DNA of 64,000 bases from Owenia fusiformis (Eukaryota > Annelida > Polychaeta > Sabellida > Oweniidae): contig CAIIXF020000009.1 of the NCBI GenBank assembly GCA_903813345.2, positions 1,734,001-1,798,000 on the forward strand, in the 5' to 3' direction. Below the pieces are notes generated by a model, which made no database searches, was not told where the DNA came from, and worked only from the letters and a program-made list of their open reading frames with translations. The translations under genes were made by a program, and so were the position numbers. Below, in pieces: positions 48,201 through 59,880 of the stretch; position 1 is the first letter of the stretch, and each line of letters begins with the position of its first letter.

Positions 48201-51200
48201 AACCACGAGGTTGTGAGTTTGAGACACACGTGCTCCTTGAGTTCATTCTTTAATGAGTACTAGTATCTACAGGGTGGTCCAAAAAATTGGAACATTTGTT
48301 AATTGAACACAAAACCTTTATTTTTCCTCTAAAATGCACCAAAACTTTACTGAGCATAGTTCAGTCACTTATCTCTCTGATGTAAAGTTTATAGGTGCAA
48401 ACCAAAAAGTTAATGTATACTAGTCAATGTTTGATATGACCCCCTTTGTTATGCGGTAAACACGATACAAAAATATGTCATATATCGCAACGAATATGGC
48501 ATATTCACTTGCGGTGTATGACAGATTCACCTGCGGTATATGGCATACACACTAACCAATGATAACGTGATGCGGAAGTACGCAATTGTCAATTGCATCG
48601 ATTGAACGAACAAGTAAAACGTTATAGATTATTATAATGATTATTGAATCAACAGTAATGTGTATCGAATATATTAACTTAGCAGAAGTATCAGTCATCA
48701 ATCTCGCGTAATAAACTCAATCAATCCAGGATTCATATATTAGTACTCGACGCACTAAATTTATTGGTAATCCAGCGTGTTGTTTTACATTTAGAGTCGA
48801 TTCTTGTAACCAATCAAACCAACACTCACCTGCGGTATATGCCATATTCCGCAAGTGAGTATGACATATTCCGCATGTGAGTATCGGGTATTCACTGAAA
48901 TCAATGTATCGCATATTCACTGCGGAATATCGCAAACTCACTTGCAGAATATGCCATATACTGCAGGTGAGTATGGCATATTCACCTGTATCACAAATAC
49001 CGCACAACCATGAATGTATGCCCTATACCGCGAACACCCTTTTCTTAAATATACACTTGTCAATTTCGCAGCTACTTTTTCATATATTCTTTATTTCTAA
49101 GCTTTAATGAACATGTTGATTGCTATACACATTTTATAAATCATATTTGGTTGACATGAAGTATTAACATCTATGGTTTACTGGAAAAGGATTATGTTAT
49201 TGTCAACTTAAGAATACCCCAAATCATTATTATTTAAGAGTAGAAAAGAAAGAACATGCCATATAGCTACTAAACTGACAAAATCATTGTTTCCACTTTT
49301 CAGTAGAGGGGAAACTGACCAGTTATTTACAAGGCTTTATCAAGGACCACCTCTAAGCACATATAATAGTACAATAACGTCATTTCTAAGGGCAATATAG
49401 TGAAATATTGGACCAAGGGCCCAAGGTCCAATATTTCACTATATCGCTCGCAGAAATGACGTTATTAGTATTATTACTACCGTTAATGACCAGGGCTGAA
49501 ATAGCAAGAAAATCTTACGCACTGAACGATATCTAATTTCCCGGGGAAAAATTGCCGGTCCAGAATATATTCTAGACCGGTCCATATGGACCACCACTAT
49601 GACGTCACACATTTCTCAGGTCGATATAGTAAAATGAATGCCTTCTAAACTAGCACTAAACCCCTAGAACTGGCCCGACAAGGTGGTAATAATATAATAT
49701 ATCATTTGTGTTCTGGGAAACTCCTTTATGATCATTGATATACATACAGTATATTGATATATTCAATGAATAGTATTCATATTAGAACAAGGAGGGGGGG
49801 GGTCATTTAACAGTCAAAACAGACTGCCCTGGGCTCTTTCTGGAGAATATTCAATCAGTAATATATCCAACAATAGCCATCAAAATATGCTTGATACCCA
49901 TTAATTTGGGTAAAAAAATGTTGAATATGTTCATATATTTGATCTTCCAAGGCAAACATATTAAGTAGTTTGTTCAAGCTGAATTTTTTAATCAAGATGG
50001 CTTGGACAAAATCGTACGAGCAGAAGAGTGAATGAATCATTTCAAAACTGAGTCCCAGGCTTCACTTGTAATTCAGGAGAAAGGGGGTCATATCAAACAT
50101 TCTCTAGTTTAATGCATTAACTTTGTTGTTTGCACCTATAAACTTTTCATCAGATAAATAAGTGATTGAACAATACTCAGTAAAATTTGGGTGCATCTTA
50201 GAGGAAAAATAAAGGTTTTGTGTTCAATTAACAAATGTTCCAATTTTTTTGGACCACCCTGTAGATACTAGTACTCATTAAAGAATGAACACAAGGAGCA
50301 CATGTGTCTCAAACTCACAACCTCGTGGTTTATAATTAAACTCAATCGATATTCAATACTCATAATACATCAGCATTCCTTGTAGATACTTGATATGGTA
50401 CTCATAAAAGAATGAACATACGGAGCACACGTGTCTCAAACTCGCAGCCTCGTGGTTTAGGGTACCCATTCACTTAAGACCTCTTGGCCAACTCAACAAC
50501 CAAAAAAGTTTGTTTCCTTCGCTGATCTGACTAGATAGAGGCTGCGGATTCAGTCTTAAATGATGTAGGATATATGAAAACTGTTGTGCGTAACATGCTA
50601 AAATCAGTTTTTGGCAAATATCTTGAGAACCATTGACTTTTTTAAATACATATGTATTATTGACCCCCTATAATAGGGCCATTCCGGACATTTTGAGTGG
50701 TCACACAACCTTCTATGTCCAACGGTTCCGGAGATGCAAAAATGGGGGGGGGAGTATTCGTGTAAAAAAGGGCGTGGCCATTTGACCTATTTCGCCTTCT
50801 GTGGCAAATATGTTACCAAGCCAAAATTGATCAATGACCTTCACATAGATGATTTCTGAAGAGAAAATCTCTGGACATAGAAGTGCATACTCAACCAGCA
50901 TGAGCTACTAAAGTAATTTGTTCAATCTACAAGGCATAAAGGTCTGGTAGTAGGAGGAGATCTATCTATTCTCAGAAAAAGGTGATGAACTTATCAACTG
51001 CGATATGCATTTTGAACTTATTTAAAGGAAGCTCAAATTCGATGTACACATGCTGCTGTTGAATCGATGGGAGTTAACAACGGAGGCAAAGGTGGCGTTG
51101 TAATCTTCACAGCATCTATTACAGGTAAGCATTTAATAAAAATATGTAGCACATCTGAGAATTAGTCAGGTGAAAAATACGTAACAGTATGAAAAATATC

Positions 51201-54200
51201 AAATATGTTTTAGATCAATGATATCGATGTAACGTTAAAGGTTAATCCTTGGATTTGGTTGTAGAATCGTAATAAACAAACCTGACCTAAAATTGTTTAC
51301 CCTATTTTGCCAAAAACCTTTCATAGTCAGAAGCTTGTGACATTTAAATGAAGCATTATTTGTGATTAAACCCACTTAGGTAACAACATAATAGAATGAA
51401 CTATATTTCATTTCAAGAACGACCAGCTATAACAAAAATGAGAGCATCATTTGTCTTTTGTTTTTAAAGAATGTACACTTGGCAAAAACTTGGCAGAATG
51501 GCATAACATATGATTGACTAGTGCACTAACGCTGAACTAATTATACCCTATTCATTCCTTCAATCGTTGAACTTTAAACTGTTAACCCTGTTACAGACAT
51601 TGCACTGAAGCTGAACTAATTAACACCAACTCAATTTTCAATACACTTTGCTCATTACAAAATAAACAGATTTTTTCATTAAATTGGATCATGGACCATT
51701 TACCTTTGATTAGACTCAGGGATAAGTGAGTGGTTTAAGTTAAACACTTATCTTTTATCCCTGACATAAATCTAATTGATTGAGCATTGTGTTGGTAAGG
51801 ATTTAATCCCAGAGCTCAGTGAATTGTAGAACATGAATGAGTTCTGAGACGAGCCAACATTATTGTACAAGCAGTTATTTACAAACAATTATTTACAAAA
51901 CAAATATATTTACATTAGTAATTTGACTATGTTTTACCACATGCATACTTTGCCACCAAGATGATTATTTGTTCACATACATTTTCATTTAACTGAATGT
52001 CAGTATTTGAACCTAGGAAAGTTTCAACAAAAACTTCTTCATCGCCATTCAATAATTGACAAGATGAACTCACGTCTAATGCCTTAAATCATCAAAACTT
52101 TTTTTAGTCATATGAGTAAATTATTTTCACTCATTGCAAAATATTCTGTACATTTTCACTAAACAATATCACTAAATATAAAAATTGACATTTTAGAAAA
52201 ATAGAATGCATATCATATGTTGTATTCTACTTAATAATTACGATGTGATATATCATGCCTAGATAGTAGCTTATTGTGAATATATGATTAAGAAGACATT
52301 CAACAACTACTGCATTAAATGTTGCTTTAAACAGGAGTAATACCCTTCTCAGGAGCACCAGTGTACGGTGCAACTAAACATGCAGTGGTCGGATATGTTC
52401 GAGGTATAGCTGTAAGTGTACATTATGATTTTCGATAGCTTAAGAATTAAAGCATTATTATATTTAGAAATTGAACTGCTACGTTTTATGACCATATAGG
52501 ACATTATCGTATCACATGATATCATGTATCATTTGAAGTGCGGTATATCATTTGTACTTTTCAATAGTTACGGAAAGTGGCCATGAAGCATCGTCAAGTC
52601 ATTTTAATCGATCATGTACCTAGTGTTCAAAGATAGTAAATCTCGTAATCATCAAACATATATTTACATTTCATTAAAATACATACGAGGGGTGATCCAT
52701 AAGTAATGGACGCTTTTTTACACAGATACTGTTTAAAGACCAATCCCTTTGATTTTACTACCAGTGATACGTCATTTAATTATCTATCAATTCTGAAGAT
52801 TTGAAGACAAAATATATAATATATGTTGATGTATCCTTATTTCCGTTAAGGGGGTACAGGTACCCCGGGACTGACATTTACGTCACATATTCAGTTTTTA
52901 ACCAGTTTGGCAAATTTCAGTTAGATCTGAACTTTTTATATGCAACAAGTGTTGTGTTGTTTGAAATTTTTTTCTCACTGATAACACATGAACAGAAAGT
53001 ACTGTGACGTCAAAGTGTTGTATGGAAGGGGTTTGCAGGTCAATTTGAGAAAGCATTGTGGAAGAAAGGTGTGGTGAGAGAAAGGAACACCCTACTCTAT
53101 ATGGACAATGCACCTGCCCATAGATCTCAAAATGTTCAGAAATCAATACCCCTGGACCTCAAAATTGAGCCCTTGGCTAATGCACCATATTGTCCAGATC
53201 TGCTCACATGTGACTTATTTATTTCTATACTACTTATTTCTATAGAGAAAGGACGCAGGTTTATTGGCATTGATGAAATAAAACAACCCGTGCAACTGCA
53301 TCTTACTACCATGTCAGAGAATGGATTCAGCCTTGTCTCACAATCTTGAGTTAAGGGGATGAGGAATTGTGTACACGTAGCACTTGTGGGAACCTATGTA
53401 GAGGGGCCTGTGGAATGAATGTGGCATGAATACCACATAGTGATGATAAAATATTCAAAATCAACTATGGTATAACAAAATGGGGTAATTCATGACCATA
53501 ATGGTTTGTTTCGTTCAGCCTGCATTCATCTGCATTGCATGTTAAACAAGATAAAATAGCTTCAGAATGTTTGACGTCATGTCGGTCCAAGGGTACCTAT
53601 ACATCCTTCCGGAAATGAAGATATATCAAAATATACTACATGTTTTGTTTTCAAATCTTCAGAGTTGATAGATAATTGAATGATGTATCACTGGTAAGAA
53701 AATCGAAGGGATTGGTATTGATATAAAAAGCATCTGTGTAAAAAAGCGTCCATTACTTATTGATCACCCCTCGTATAGAGATTATTATTAGTATTATTAG
53801 ATTGGAAAAAGTCCTGAAAATCGGTCCGTGCCTAGGGAAATCGTCATGGACAAAAATGTCATTATATCGGTGACCATGATAACAATAAAACGTTAAATCA
53901 TGGATGTGTACATGTATTAATGAGGCCTCAACAATATATGAGAAGATTGCGGTACCTACCTTCAATATATGAACAGGATTGCTAAATTACCCTTATTTTA
54001 TATTTGCAAAACATTTTGAATGACGCTTAAAGCTGCTGCGCAAGGTCAATTTTGCCAATTTCTCTCTTAATTCAAGTACCTGATTAATACTTACGAGAGA
54101 AATATAACATTGTAGCACATCTCATGTACAACTGAGGTCGCAGGGGCGGATCTGGGAACCAACAAGGGGGGGGGGGGAAATTTCAGGTCAGAGAAAAAAA

Positions 54201-57200
54201 CGTTGCGCAAAAAAATTTTGGGCCCCTAAAACCCAAAAGTGGGCCAAAATTTTGAAATTTTTAGGCCCATTTTCTTCAAAATTTGGCCTGAAATTAAAAA
54301 TAAGGCCTTAAAAGGCCCAGTTATGACCAAAAAGGCCCACTTTTTGGGGCCTTAAGGCCTTTTTTGGCCAAAAATATTTCTAGGGCCCAATTTTTTTTTC
54401 TGGGCCCACCCAAGGGGGGGGGGTGCCCGGGCCCCCAGCCCCCCCCCCCTAATCCGCCAGTGGGTCGATATCATATCATATCGATAAAGATCTCGTTTCT
54501 GTACTTGCTGAAATGAAAGCGAAAGTGCATCACCAAAAATTATATCTTGTCATGTCCCCTTACCTATTTAGCTCTCACTCGCTTTCCTTGGCGACTCCTA
54601 CTCTATCCTGCACATCACACTTTATCCTCCACATAATATTTAACTAATATTCCCAAACAATTGTGCAAAATGAGCTAAAGAAATTAATTAAACTAAAACA
54701 TGATTTTTTTTTTTTTAAGGTTAAGTTTTATTTCTTTGCATAATTTTATATAACAATATTTAACATACATATTAAACATGATGTATTAGTTTAGACCATT
54801 TTAAAACAATCTATAGTGGAAATAATGAGAATAATCGGAGAAATTATTTTCAGTGAGGAATTTAGCTAGGGGGCTCCTTTGGGGATTTTTATACGTCCGG
54901 TAAACATAGTTTTAAAAGCTTTTTGGTTCATTCTAGCATTCTAGCATTCTGAACTGTAGGCTCTTCAATACTAATCCACTTTATTATCGTAAGCATATGC
55001 TGTTTCTTCATTTTAATCTTTTAATAAGGTATTTTTGGCAAGAAAGACTGCCCCTTAATGTATATTTGTTTGCTGTGCATAGATTAATGACGTCACCAAA
55101 TGTTGAGCACTCAAGAACACATAAAATTCGCCGCAAATTTTAAAAAATTGAAAAGTGTCCATTTCAAATGAGAATTCTCTGTTGTTCTGTTGTATTCAGG
55201 GTCATGGGCTGCCATTCTAGAAAGGTAAGATATTTATCTTGGGCCACTGGTTCAGAAATTGTCCTAAAAATGGCAGGCAGGCAAGCTTGCGTAGCAGCTT
55301 TAATATCTTACAATGTAGGTTATATTGTAAAATTGATATTTCAGTCATGTCCATCTTACAGTCAATGTGGACTTCGATTTAATTGTGTCTGTCCAAGCTT
55401 CGTTGATACACCACTTGTCTCAGATGCTGAGTTATTGACGTACTTTGATGCGGAATGTCGCGACACATTCGCCGCATTGAGAAACTCCGTAGATATGTTA
55501 AGGTAAGTGTATATTGACTTAAAGGTTGTACCTTATGATATATGACTACTTAAGTCGGACACTCATCAAATTCAAGTAAGAAACGAATTTGCACTTTGAC
55601 CTGCAAATGCATTCCTGTGCATGAAAACTGAAATGAACCTCATACATCAATCACATATTAACCAGTTTAGCCTATATTAACCCATCGGTCCGATTTACTA
55701 TGCGTGTTTGTCTATGTAAAGCAATGTACACTAGAAACTGTAGGACAATGTGTCAGTTTAGTTTATGGGTGAACTTTCCGGCAAACTAAAGCCAAGACTA
55801 GACTAGACAACGTATTGCGATAAAATGTTTACACATATCAGTCAAGCCAAGTCATCATTCGAAAATAAAAATCTCAAAAATCGTACATCTTTGATTTCCA
55901 AAATAATTTGTGAAGTGGTTATTAAGATAATAATACATCTTTTAACGTATTAATTTTGAGTACATCTTGAATCCATTCTCAACAAAGCGTTGTCGAAATA
56001 AGGATTCGAAATATTTGAGTTCGGGATGATAAAAGTACGTTAAGATATACCGCTCCTTAACAAACTCCTTTGGGAACAAGATATAGAATCAAATGCACAT
56101 TCTTCTTATTTACTCCCTGACACATGCCAACGAATGTTACATAAGTTATTATCTCCGTTTTAAATAATTTTGTAAACGTTGTTCTCTACAGGTGCCATTT
56201 TTTATAATTGAAAAACAAAATTGAACATTTTGCATTTCTAAATTGATAAGTTTCTTGGAATACAACTTAACTGTTAACGATTTAAGTCATTAATAAAATT
56301 TCCCTCAGTGATCCCATGCTAAATAGACAGTAACTGGGTTATTATTTTATGTTCAACCTTGTTTTCATGACTTTTAAACATGAGTCGACAATTATGTAGG
56401 AAATTTCAATTCCAAATGTAAGCGTGTCAACTCCTGTTTTTGCACAAAATTTAGCCTTTTATAAAGATAGATCGCCAAAATCTGCATGTACCTCTCAATG
56501 AGGCGACACGTTTTTAAATTTATAGATGCTGAGCTATAAACTCAAACAAAAATTCAAACCACCCGCCATTATTTTGATTACACTAGACGAAATTTCCACT
56601 CCCGGGGAGCACTGTGGTAACACTTTGAAGGAGGATTCTTGAAAAATCGTTCGAATTCTCACAAAAGGTTTCACGCAATTTTATTGCTTTGTTTAAGCCT
56701 CAACTAAAATCATACTCAAATCCGATACCATAATTATAAATTAAAATGAAACATAAAACTCAGGTCAGGTTATATGATAAACCGTTCCGAGAATTGATGA
56801 TTTGAGTTAACTGTGTATATTTAAATAAATGTAAGTTGGCATGTATTCGACAGTTAATGTAGACACATGATGTATGCATCCACGTGTGACTTAAATATCG
56901 ATTCATGACTATCATTTTTGGCTTTCAAAAATTAAGTTGGAAGTTACAGTGGTTGGAGATTAACGAAAACGTCAATCACATCCGAATATCCGAACGACGT
57001 CAAGTATTAACAATACCCTTTCTGTGCATCTCGAACAAGGCATTTGTTTCCTCCATATCATGAGAAAATAAATGCAGTACCATCTTTCAATATTTGGAAA
57101 CAAAAAGTTCATTCTGTATGTAAACAAGAAAAAATACATTTATGGTTGATTCATAATGAAAAATGACAAATAACATACATCTTTTTAAGCAAGGGTATAC

Positions 57201-59346
57201 AGGGACATAGTGGAAATTCAGAAATTTAGGCCATATCCCAAAGACTGCTTCACCAATATGTAACAGAACATCAAATTTATCATTTACACGTTTGCTGATA
57301 GGTTTATTGAAAATAATTAAACAGAGGTTTACTTCAATTGTGGCACCCTTCTTAGTTAGTACTGATGAACATACGAATATCGAATGTTGACTAAGTTACT
57401 TGGCTTGACCGATATGTCAAAAAATGAAGAGCTAGAACGAGCACAACGAGCCAGAGAATAAATTCAGTAAACAGACCAGATATCCATAACCAAGGTTTAA
57501 GCACAAAAATGTCCAAACCTCTTTTTATTTTCACTTATATTTAAAGATAACTATTCCTTACCCTACTATCACACCTAGCTAGTCCTCACCCACGTTCTCG
57601 AAATGGGCCTCAACTGTGTACGAAGGATTGGCCGGAACTCCATTTAACGTACTCGAACGAGTAGGTCGTCTAGAACTTAGGGCATTCTCAAAATGTTCTA
57701 GTAGTCACCACATTCTGCAATCAGTTTTCCCACCAAACAAATTGCCACTGCGTTCCTCAAAAGGTTGTCGAACTGGTTTTAAACTGTGTGTGAACAGAAC
57801 GAACGTGGCTGTAACGTTCTACGGTCTATTTACGAACTTTATGGACATGCTGCTCGGACGGGAAGGAAATTCAGAATTTTGAAATGATGATGCCAAAGAT
57901 AACGTTCTGTGATTGGATCGTTTGACAACATACTTCAAACGAGATGACCTACAAGACTAGGAACGTAATTACCGTACTTCTACCCTACTAAGGGCGCGTT
58001 AACGACGTTCCGCAATCGGATATCAATTGCACTTACGTGTAACCCTACTATCGCACCAAACTAGTTCTCACTACGTTCTCGGAAACGGGCTTCAACTGTG
58101 TACGAACGGACTGGACGTACTTAGAACCGTTTGGGGTCTATTTACAAACTTCATCGAACGTACTCGAACGGGTAGGTCCTCTAGAACTAACATGCTCAAA
58201 ATGTTCTCTTGGTCGTCAAAACTGGTTTAATCGGTGTGCTAATGGAATGAACGTAGCTACAACGTTCTACGGTCTGTTTACGAACTTCATGGGCTTTCCC
58301 GGACGGGGAATATGATTTAGAATTTTGAATCGATTCAAAATTCGATGGCGACTATACCGTTCTGTAATCAGGTTATGATGACCTTCTAGACTAAGAAACG
58401 CGTTATACGACGTTGCACACCGACGTGGTGCGACCTGAACGAACTGCTAATGAGATGGACGTATTGAAGACTGTTTATGAACGAAGTAGCTACTTATTTT
58501 AGACATATATCCCGACCACAGCCAGATTGAGCCCGTTTTACGACGTTTTCATAGGACTGGCAAGAACGGGTAAGATCTAGTTTGGTGTGATAGGGGGGTA
58601 AACACGGAAATAATGCGACCTGAACGAACTGCGAATGAGATTGAAGTATTGAAGATTGTTTATGAAAAAAGTAATTATTACCACCTTGCCGGGCCAGTTC
58701 TAGGGGTTTTAGTGCTAGTTTAGAAGGCATTCATTTTACTATATCGACCTGAGAAATGTGTGACGTCATAGTGGTGGTCCATATGGACCGGTCTAGAATA
58801 TATTCTGGACCGGCAATTTTTCCCCGGGAAATCAGATATCGTTCAGTGCGTAAGCTTTTTTTGTTATTTCAGTCCTGGTCGTTAACGGTGGTAATAATAC
58901 TAATAACGTCATTTCTGCGAGCAATATAGTGAAATATTGGACCTTGGGCCTTCGGCCCTTGGTCCAATATTTAACTATATTGCCCTTAGAAATGACGTTA
59001 TTGTACTATTAATTGTTTAAGTCATATTTCCCGACCACAGCAAGATTTAACCAGTTTTACGACATTTCTGTAGGACTGGAAAGAACAGTTGAGATTAGTT
59101 TGGTGTGATAGAGGTTTAGAAATAGAAACCATCCAAAGACTACACGACCTACATATAGTTATTCACAATAAAGCGTTTATTTTTTATTCTTTCAGACCGA
59201 GTGATGTCGGTGTAGGTTGCATCAAGCTAATTGAAGACGACACGCTGAATGGCAAGGCGTTAGTCGTCAACCATGGGGACACTGGACATGGCGATGTCGT
59301 TGCATATATATTTGCAGAGCCACCTACAGACACAATAAAGTTCTAA
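42114..59346 (+). CDS. HPGD-like: Gene B: complete HPGD-like dehydrogenase, 268 aa (join 42114-42206,43993-44113,47450-47559,51028-51124,52335-52411,55345-55502,59196-59346)
   Basis: Seven exons with GT-AG junctions and consistent phases give 268 codons plus stop, against 266 aa for human HPGD. Cofactor motif TGGAQGVG is at residues 11-18. Asp36 in IADIN selects NAD over NADP. NNAG is at 90-93. The catalytic set Asn107 (AINL), Ser138 (FTAS), Tyr151 and Lys155 (YGATK) falls at the human HPGD numbers. CPSFVDTPL follows the active site. Expected to be a soluble, probably dimeric NAD-dependent alcohol dehydrogenase of the prostaglandin-inactivating type. However, human Gln148 is Ala and the lid region differs, so the substrate may not be a prostaglandin. 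There is no signal peptide or membrane segment. AAAATGA start context. Confidence 0.92.
42207..43992 (+). other. Gene B intron 1
   Basis: 1786 bp. It contains one mariner-like end (CGAGGGTTGATCACAAAG at about 42353) without a visible partner, and degenerate inverted pieces of GATATATCTGCCCGC-like sequence at 43590-43890. No gene is seen. Confidence 0.7.
43993..44113 (+). CDS. HPGD-like: Gene B exon 2
   Basis: TATAG acceptor, GTAGCT donor. It encodes VCIADINKATSELTVKELAQ and on to FFKECDVTKDAEIK. It includes Asp36 and the CDVT segment that contacts the adenine. Confidence 0.9.
45693..46043 (+). pseudogene. Reverse transcriptase fragment of the LINE
   Basis: Longest surviving frame (117 codons) with RT motif GVPQGS and catalytic FADD. 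It is cut off upstream by a frameshift and downstream by a stop. Confidence 0.8.
46687..47052 (+). pseudogene. C-terminal fragment of the LINE ORF2
   Basis: 121 codons. It carries RLGITQLNSHLF and a C-x2-C...H-x4-C pattern (CGNG to GCP) typical of the end of LINE ORF2 proteins. Confidence 0.6.
47450..47559 (+). CDS. HPGD-like: Gene B exon 3
   Basis: TATAG acceptor, GTACGT donor. It encodes VFGAVQDIFGSRADIMVNNA and on to CVAINL. It includes NNAG and the catalytic Asn107. Confidence 0.9.
48480..49030. repeat. Degenerate GCGGAATATGCCATA repeats
   Basis: Repeated 15-25 bp units such as CACCTGCGGTATATGGCATA, in both orientations, at 48480-48560 and 48830-49030. Related units occur at 36385-36460. 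Confidence 0.65.
49364..49694 (+). mobile_element. MITE with terminal hairpin, copy 1
   Basis: Reverse complement of 58672-59010. A hairpin at 49373-49466 has AATAACGTCATTTCT pairing with AGAAATGACGTTATT around a GGGCCC-type centre. A second inner palindrome, CCGGTCCAGAATATATTC, follows. Confidence 0.75.
51028..51124 (+). CDS. HPGD-like: Gene B exon 4
   Basis: AAAG acceptor, GTAAGC donor. It encodes EAQIRCTHAAVESMGVNNGG and on to VVIFTASIT, with catalytic Ser138. 97 nt as in gene A. Confidence 0.92.
51125..52334 (+). other. Gene B intron 4
   Basis: 1210 bp, AT-rich. I see no mobile element or structure in it. Confidence 0.7.
52335..52411 (+). CDS. HPGD-like: Gene B exon 5 (active site)
   Basis: ACAG acceptor, GTAAGT donor. 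It encodes VIPFSGAPVYGATKHAVVGY and on to RGIA, with Tyr151 and Lys155. Confidence 0.92.
52686..53773 (+). mobile_element. Mariner-like element with transposase remnant, gene B intron 5
   Basis: Ends CGAGGGGTGATCCATAAGTA are inverted, TA-flanked, and the TIRs extend about 165 bp. The plus-strand frame 53056-53346 contains the second-Asp motif YMDNAPAHRS and the third-acidic-residue region PYCPDLLTCDLF of a mariner transposase. The first Asp and the N-terminus are lost. Confidence 0.85.
53774..54139. other. No recognised feature
   Basis: Intron 5 sequence between two mobile elements. Confidence 0.5.
54140..54466. mobile_element. GC-biased MITE
   Basis: GGGGCGGATCTGGGA at the left and the roughly complementary CCCCCTAATCCGCCAGTG at the right form degenerate ends. 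The interior is a series of GGGCC/GGCCC blocks and G or C runs. A related block lies at 39895-40135. Confidence 0.6.
54467..55344. other. No recognised feature
   Basis: End of gene B intron 5. The frame that opens upstream of exon 6 at 55168 has no family support before the acceptor at 55343. Confidence 0.6.
55345..55502 (+). CDS. HPGD-like: Gene B exon 6
   Basis: TTTCAG acceptor, GTAAGT donor. It encodes SCPSYSQCGLRFNCVCPSFV and on to LRNSVDML. 158 nt, one codon shorter than gene A. Confidence 0.9.
55839..57411. mobile_element. TIR DNA transposon, copy 2 (empty site for the gypsy element)
   Basis: Starts CAGTCAAGCCAAGT and ends ACTTGGCTTGACCG, with ATAT on both flanks (55835-55838 and 57412-57415). 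It aligns with 5370-6413 plus 15241-16064. It lacks about 290 bp present in copy 1 (around 15420-15710). There is no coding frame. Confidence 0.9.
57540..58330 (+). repeat. Tandem duplication, two units of about 0.45 kb
   Basis: 57540-57890 and 58027-58330 share CTCAACTGTGTACGAA-type and ACGTTCTACGGTCT blocks and AGAATTTTGAA at their ends. Rich in GAACG motifs; non-coding. Confidence 0.7.
58433..59115 (+). repeat. Second tandem duplication, one unit interrupted by a MITE
   Basis: 58433-58610 aligns with 58614-58671 plus 59011-59115 (GCGACCTGAACGAACTG, CCCGACCACAGC, TTTGGTGTGATAG). The second unit carries the MITE at 58672-59010, so the first unit is its empty site. Confidence 0.75.
58672..59010 (-). 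mobile_element. MITE with terminal hairpin, copy 2
   Basis: Reverse complement of 49364-49694. It includes the hairpin at about 58905-58999 with GGACCTTGGGCC at its centre. Inserted in gene B intron 6. Confidence 0.8.
59196..59346 (+). CDS. HPGD-like: Gene B exon 7 with stop
   Basis: TTTCAG acceptor. It encodes PSDVGVGCIKLIEDDTLNGK and ends in TDTIKF at TAA 59344-59346. ATTAAA at 59352 is too close to be a confident polyadenylation signal. Confidence 0.92.
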
Positions 59347-59880
59347 CATATATTAAATGTTATATTTCTAAAAGTATCAAACAAACTATTTTTCGTATTC
59401 GTTCGTAACACCATCACTGGGACATATGTGGCATCAGACATGATGTTTTCAAAATTTAATTTTCTCGAAACAGTATGTATCAACTTTCGAACTGTGAAAC
59501 TACCTTTTTGGTGTTCATCATATACTGGATATGTGAAATATGCTTAACTTGTTCATGTCTTAACGTACGCGCACATTTTATTGGGATAAAATGAAAAGAC
59601 ACTCTTATACAATAGGTATATCAGTTGGTAAGACAGATAAACGTGATGTGATTAAAACCATATCGTTTATCTATATATCTAGGTCATATAGATATAACTT
59701 CCAATTTCGTATATCCAATATTATGATATATTATTATATTATGATCAATTATTGTAACGAATATCAACTATGTTCTATATTTGTATATCTGTAGAACTCA
59801 TGGGTGAGAAATACAACAGTTTATGTCACATTTTGTCAATTTCTACACAAAGGAGCACATGGGTTATCGCAAACAATTTC
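59347..59880. other. Gene B 3' flank
   Basis: AT-rich presumed 3' untranslated and intergenic DNA. No recognised element. Confidence 0.5.

Larger units (their letters stand above)
48270..50261. mobile_element. Mariner-type element at the palindrome centre
   Basis: Ends CAGGGTGGTCCAAAAAA are inverted with TA on each side. TIRs extend about 176 bp (48270-48445 and about 50085-50261). The interior has no transposase; it holds GCGGTATATGGCATA-type repeats (48480-49010) and a MITE at 49364-49694. Confidence 0.8.
47623..50910. repeat. 3.3-kb palindrome filling gene B intron 3
   Basis: Outer arm 47623-48269 is the reverse complement of 50262-50910 with few differences over about 647 bp. Between them sits a TA-flanked mariner-like element whose own TIRs continue the pairing. 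The arms contain SINE-like tRNA cores and a duplicated GAGTTTGAGACAC segment. The intron (47560-51027) has only 63 bp and 117 bp outside the palindrome. Confidence 0.9.

Noticed and set aside
55168-55344. Open frame extending gene B exon 6 upstream
   Set aside because: The part before the TTTCAG acceptor has no counterpart in gene A or the HPGD family; the phase and match of gene A support the splice at 55345.
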